From JBGYPP01 sp041838515 (GTDB taxonomy: Bacteria > Bacillota > Clostridia > Lachnospirales > Lachnospiraceae), in the NCBI GenBank assembly GCA_041838515.1, contig JBGYPP010000058.1, positions 1-6,389 on the forward strand: a stretch of 6,389 nt of DNA. The letters run 5' to 3'. Within the stretch, counting starts at the first letter, position 1; the number at the start of each line of letters is the position of its first letter. Shown here piece after piece: positions 3,780 to 6,389 of this stretch. The translations under genes were made by a program, and so were the position numbers. A model generated the notes under the pieces. That model saw only the letters and a program-made list of their open reading frames with translations, did not search any database and was not told the DNA's origin.

Positions 3780-5296
3780 CCTTTAGCCCTCTTGACGCCT
3801 GCCCGGGCTAGAATGCGGTCCCGGCCATAGATTTTGGCCAGCTTGGCCAGCCGCCCGGCCAGCTCTCCGGTCAACGCCCCGGCCGGCATACGCCACACCC
3901 AGTTGCCCCCCAGCGTGGCCGGCGTATTAATCCTGGCATCCTTCCCCAACTCCAGATAATCCTGCATGGGTATGACCACCGTATCCGCCACAGTTCCATA
4001 ACCAGTCCGTATCATGGCATCGCAGAGCCGGTTCTTCGAACTTATGTTTAGATAGTCCAGCACCACCCTCCGCTCCCTGACCTTTAACGTAGACCACCAG
4101 CCCAGCAGAGTTTCATTGTCATGGGTTCCGGTGTACACCACGCTGTTAGGCGTAATCCTATAAGGCGCATAAGGACTCTCCCCCTCTGGATCAAAGGCAA
4201 ATTCCAAAATCTTCATGCCGGGAAATCCCGTCTTTTTCACCAGCGCCACCACGCTCTTGGTCACAAATCCCAAATCCTCAGCTATGACCTCCAGCTTGCC
4301 CAGGGCAGCCTTGATGGCGGCAAAGAGCGCATACCCCGGCCCCGGCTCCCAGTGGCCTCCTATGGCATTCTCTGCGCCATAGGGTACGGACCAATAGGCG
4401 TCAAAGCCCCGGAAGTGGTCTATGCGTATGACATCGTACAGACGCCGGCTGGCCTCCATACGGGATATCCACCAGGCAAATCCCTCTTTTTCGTGCCGTT
4501 CCCAGCGGTAGAGGGGATTGCCCCACAACTGTCCCTCCAGGGAAAAATCGTCCGGCGGACATCCGGCCACGGCCATGGGCTGACCCTCCTCATCCATCTG
4601 GAAGAGCTGGGTGTTGGCCCAGGTATCCGCGCTGTCCATGGCCACATAGATGGGTATGTCTCCTACAATTTTGATGCCCTTACTGTTGGCATAAGCCTTC
4701 AGCCTCTTCCACTGGCCATAGAAAATATATTGGATAAAGGCGTAGAACTCCCACTCCCCTGCCAGCTCCAGACGGCAGGCCTCCAAAGAGGCCTTATGGC
4801 GCAATTTGAGATTGTCCGGCCACTCCTGCCAGCTACGCCCCTCCTGGGCCTCCTTGATGGCGCAGTAAAGCGCATAATCCTCCAGCCAATAGGCATTTTC
4901 CGCCAAAAATGCCTTATATGCCTCTTCCTCCAGCGCCCCGGCCTGCCTCGCCCGGCTATAGGCCAGCCGCAGCAGGGGCCAGCGCTCCTCCCACAGTCTG
5001 TTGTAATCCACCGGCGCATCCGGAGCCACCTCCAGATGCGCGCATTCCTCCGGCTCCAGCCAGCCCTTTTCCTGCAAATCCACCAAATCTATAAAATACG
5101 GATTGCCGGCAAAAGTCGAGAAACTCTGATAAGGGCTGTCCCCATAGCCGGTAGGCCCCAGGGGCAGTATCTGCCACAGGCCATGTCCGGCCTCGGCCAG
5201 GAAGTCCACAAAGCCATAAGCCTCCTTAGAAAAACATCCTATGCCATAGGCATGGGGCAGGGAAAATACCGGCAACAAAACTCCGCAATCCCGCAT
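3776..5296 (-). CDS. malQ: 4-alpha-glucanotransferase (amylomaltase, GH77)
   Basis: This enzyme transfers alpha-1,4-glucan segments between maltodextrins and releases glucose, so short chains regain a length usable by glycogen phosphorylase; it acts in the cytosol. At 506 residues it has the usual amylomaltase length. The N-terminal GVLLPVFSLP (5-14) and the YGDSPYQSFSTFAGNPYFID block (51-70) are family hallmarks. Further conserved stretches are KIVGDIPIYVAMDSADTW (209-226) and GCPPDDFS (245-252). The catalytic nucleophile is Asp293 in VIRIDHFRGF, the acid/base Glu340 in VIAEDLG, and the third acidic residue Asp393 in YTGTHDNET; all are present. The protein ends with the NTPATLGGNWVWR block (457-469). 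The ATG at 5294-5296 is preceded by AGAGGAG, which overlaps the glgP stop. The 12-bp gap marks an operon with likely translational coupling. No clear terminator follows before tRNA-Leu. Confidence 0.97.
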   Translation of the reverse strand: MRDCGVLLPVFSLPHAYGIGCFSKEAYGFVDFLAEAGHGLWQILPLGPTGYGDSPYQSFSTFAGNPYFIDLVDLQEKGWLEPEECAHLEVAPDAPVDYNRLWEERWPLLRLAYSRARQAGALEEEAYKAFLAENAYWLEDYALYCAIKEAQEGRSWQEWPDNLKLRHKASLEACRLELAGEWEFYAFIQYIFYGQWKRLKAYANSKGIKIVGDIPIYVAMDSADTWANTQLFQMDEEGQPMAVAGCPPDDFSLEGQLWGNPLYRWERHEKEGFAWWISRMEASRRLYDVIRIDHFRGFDAYWSVPYGAENAIGGHWEPGPGYALFAAIKAALGKLEVIAEDLGFVTKSVVALVKKTGFPGMKILEFAFDPEGESPYAPYRITPNSVVYTGTHDNETLLGWWSTLKVRERRVVLDYLNISSKNRLCDAMIRTGYGTVADTVVIPMQDYLELGKDARINTPATLGGNWVWRMPAGALTGELAGRLAKLAKIYGRDRILARAGVKRAKG

Positions 5297-5308
5297 GGCG
5301 ACTCCTCT

Positions 5309-6389
5309 CTACAATTTCCAGATATCCTTGTTGTACTCGGCTATGGTGCGGTCAGAGGAGAAGAAGCCCGCCTTGGCTATATTGCTGAGGCTCATCTGCC
5401 TCCAGGCGCGTCCATCCTCATACATGGCAAAGATCTTCTCCTTGGCCTCTATATAGGCCTCCAGATCCAGCAGTGTCATAAACCAGTCCTTAGACAGCAG
5501 CTCCTTGTGCAGCCTCTCCAAATGCTCCTTGGAACCGGCGGCCATGGCCTCCTCCCCTACGATAAAGTCCACCGCCCTGCGTATAATGGGACTGCGGTCG
5601 TAGTAATCCTTGGAGCAGTAATCCGCCTTGGCATAATGGTCCATTACCATCTGAGAGTCCTCTCCAAAGATGACTATATTCTCGTCCCCCACCAGCTCGT
5701 GTATCTCCACATTGGCCCCGTCAGCCGTGCCCAGGGTGACGGCACCGTTGAGCATAAACTTCATATTTCCCGTTCCGGAGGCCTCCTTGGAGGCCAGGGA
5801 GATCTGCTCCGAAATATCGCAGGCAGGTATCAGCTTCTGCGCATAGGACACATTGTAATTCTGCACCATGACCACCTGGAGATAGGGAGAAACCTCAGGA
5901 TCCTTGTTGATAATCTCCTGCAGCACCAGCAACAGATGTATGATGTCCTTGGCTATGGTATATGCCGGGGCGGCCTTGGCGCCAAAAATGCAGCTGATGG
6001 GCGTTTTGGGCAATTTGCCGGCTTTGATCTCCAGGTATTTGTGTATAATATACAAGGCATTCATCTGCTGCCGCTTGTACTCATGCAGCCTCTTGATCTG
6101 TATATCAAAAATGGACTGGGGATTGAGCTCCACTCCCTCCTTCTCCGCTATATAAGCGGCCAACTGGGCTTTCTTGTCCGCCTTGATACGGCCCAGCGCC
6201 TCCAGCACCTCCCCATCCTCTTTATAAGCCAGCAGCTTCTCCAACCGGTCGGGATCCTGCCTGTATTCCCTGCCTATGGTTTTATCCAGCAGGGCGGACA
6301 GCTCCCTGTTGCAGCCGGCCAGCCAGCGGCGGAAAGTGATGCCGTTGGTCTTATTGTTAAATTTCTCCGGATACAGCTTATAAAAAGGA
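5309..6389 (-). CDS. glgP: Glycogen/starch phosphorylase, C-terminal part (cut by window edge)
   Basis: This pyridoxal-phosphate enzyme releases glucose-1-phosphate from alpha-1,4-glucan ends. The 359 visible residues are the C-terminal GT-B half; the family has about 750-830 residues, so the N-terminal half lies beyond the right edge. Reading from the edge, FYKLYPEKFNNKTNGIT is a classic phosphorylase block. IFDIQIKRLHEYKRQQMN follows and holds conserved Lys/Arg residues of the active-site region. Then come VQNYNVSYAQKLIPACDISEQ and SGTGNMKFMLNGA. The Lys of GTGNMK is the pyridoxal-phosphate Schiff-base residue. GTADGANVEI follows directly. The C-terminus ends NKDIWKL. A TTG at 6242-6244 is an internal Leu codon (DRLEKLL), not a start, because the frame stays open and homologous to the edge. 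Here the common NGITPRRW motif reads NGITFRRW. malQ follows 12 bp downstream. Confidence 0.97.
   Translation of the reverse strand, partial: PFYKLYPEKFNNKTNGITFRRWLAGCNRELSALLDKTIGREYRQDPDRLEKLLAYKEDGEVLEALGRIKADKKAQLAAYIAEKEGVELNPQSIFDIQIKRLHEYKRQQMNALYIIHKYLEIKAGKLPKTPISCIFGAKAAPAYTIAKDIIHLLLVLQEIINKDPEVSPYLQVVMVQNYNVSYAQKLIPACDISEQISLASKEASGTGNMKFMLNGAVTLGTADGANVEIHELVGDENIVIFGEDSQMVMDHYAKADYCSKDYYDRSPIIRRAVDFIVGEEAMAAGSKEHLERLHKELLSKDWFMTLLDLEAYIEAKEKIFAMYEDGRAWRQMSLSNIAKAGFFSSDRTIAEYNKDIWKL

Noticed and set aside
6242..6244. TTG as translation start of glgP
   Set aside because: The frame continues upstream to the window edge with clear phosphorylase homology (FYKLYPEKFNN), so this is an internal leucine.

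Overview
The window looks like a chromosomal segment of a moderately GC-rich Clostridia-type Bacillota (Lachnospiraceae or a relative is plausible, but the species cannot be named). It falls into two parts of clearly different composition. Bases 1 to about 1727 are AT-rich. The rest is GC-richer and often uses ATA (Ile) and AGG (Arg) codons, for example in guaA and malQ. Signs of Bacillota include AGGAGG-type ribosome binding sites, sigma-A promoters close to consensus, T-rich intrinsic terminators and a tRNA-Leu without an encoded CCA.

AT-rich part (1-1727). This reads as one end of an integrative element abutting the 3' end of guaA, a known integration target (Tn5801-type elements use it). 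It carries a 61-residue winged-HTH excisionase-like protein (minus), a divergent XRE-family regulator (plus) and a small orphan nucleotidyltransferase-fold protein (minus). The 177-bp gap between the first two genes holds a perfect TTGACA-N17-TATAAT promoter toward the excisionase-like gene, a good promoter toward the regulator, and five copies of a GTTTCT/AGAAAC motif. This looks like a compact control switch. The regulator and the nucleotidyltransferase converge on a shared bidirectional terminator. The integrase itself is not in the window; a ribosome-binding-site-like AAGGA at the left edge suggests another minus-strand gene starts just outside.

GC-richer part (1728-6389, all minus strand). 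In transcription order, from high to low coordinate: the C-terminal half of glycogen phosphorylase (glgP, cut by the window edge); malQ, 4-alpha-glucanotransferase, 12 bp behind it; tRNA-Leu(UAG), whose promoter overlaps the malQ stop codon and which ends in a strong terminator; a TraX-family membrane protein; and a GMP synthase with only the ATP-pyrophosphatase and dimerisation domains, with its own likely promoter. glgP and malQ form a glycogen/maltodextrin-breakdown operon: MalQ rebuilds short glucans into chains that the phosphorylase can attack.

The points most worth a second look are the element/guaA junction with its short repeats, the divergent switch, the amidotransferase-less GMP synthase and the orphan nucleotidyltransferase cargo. 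No CRISPR array, rRNA gene, riboswitch or transposase was seen. All gene-free stretches are under 300 bp, and what they hold is listed in the features.
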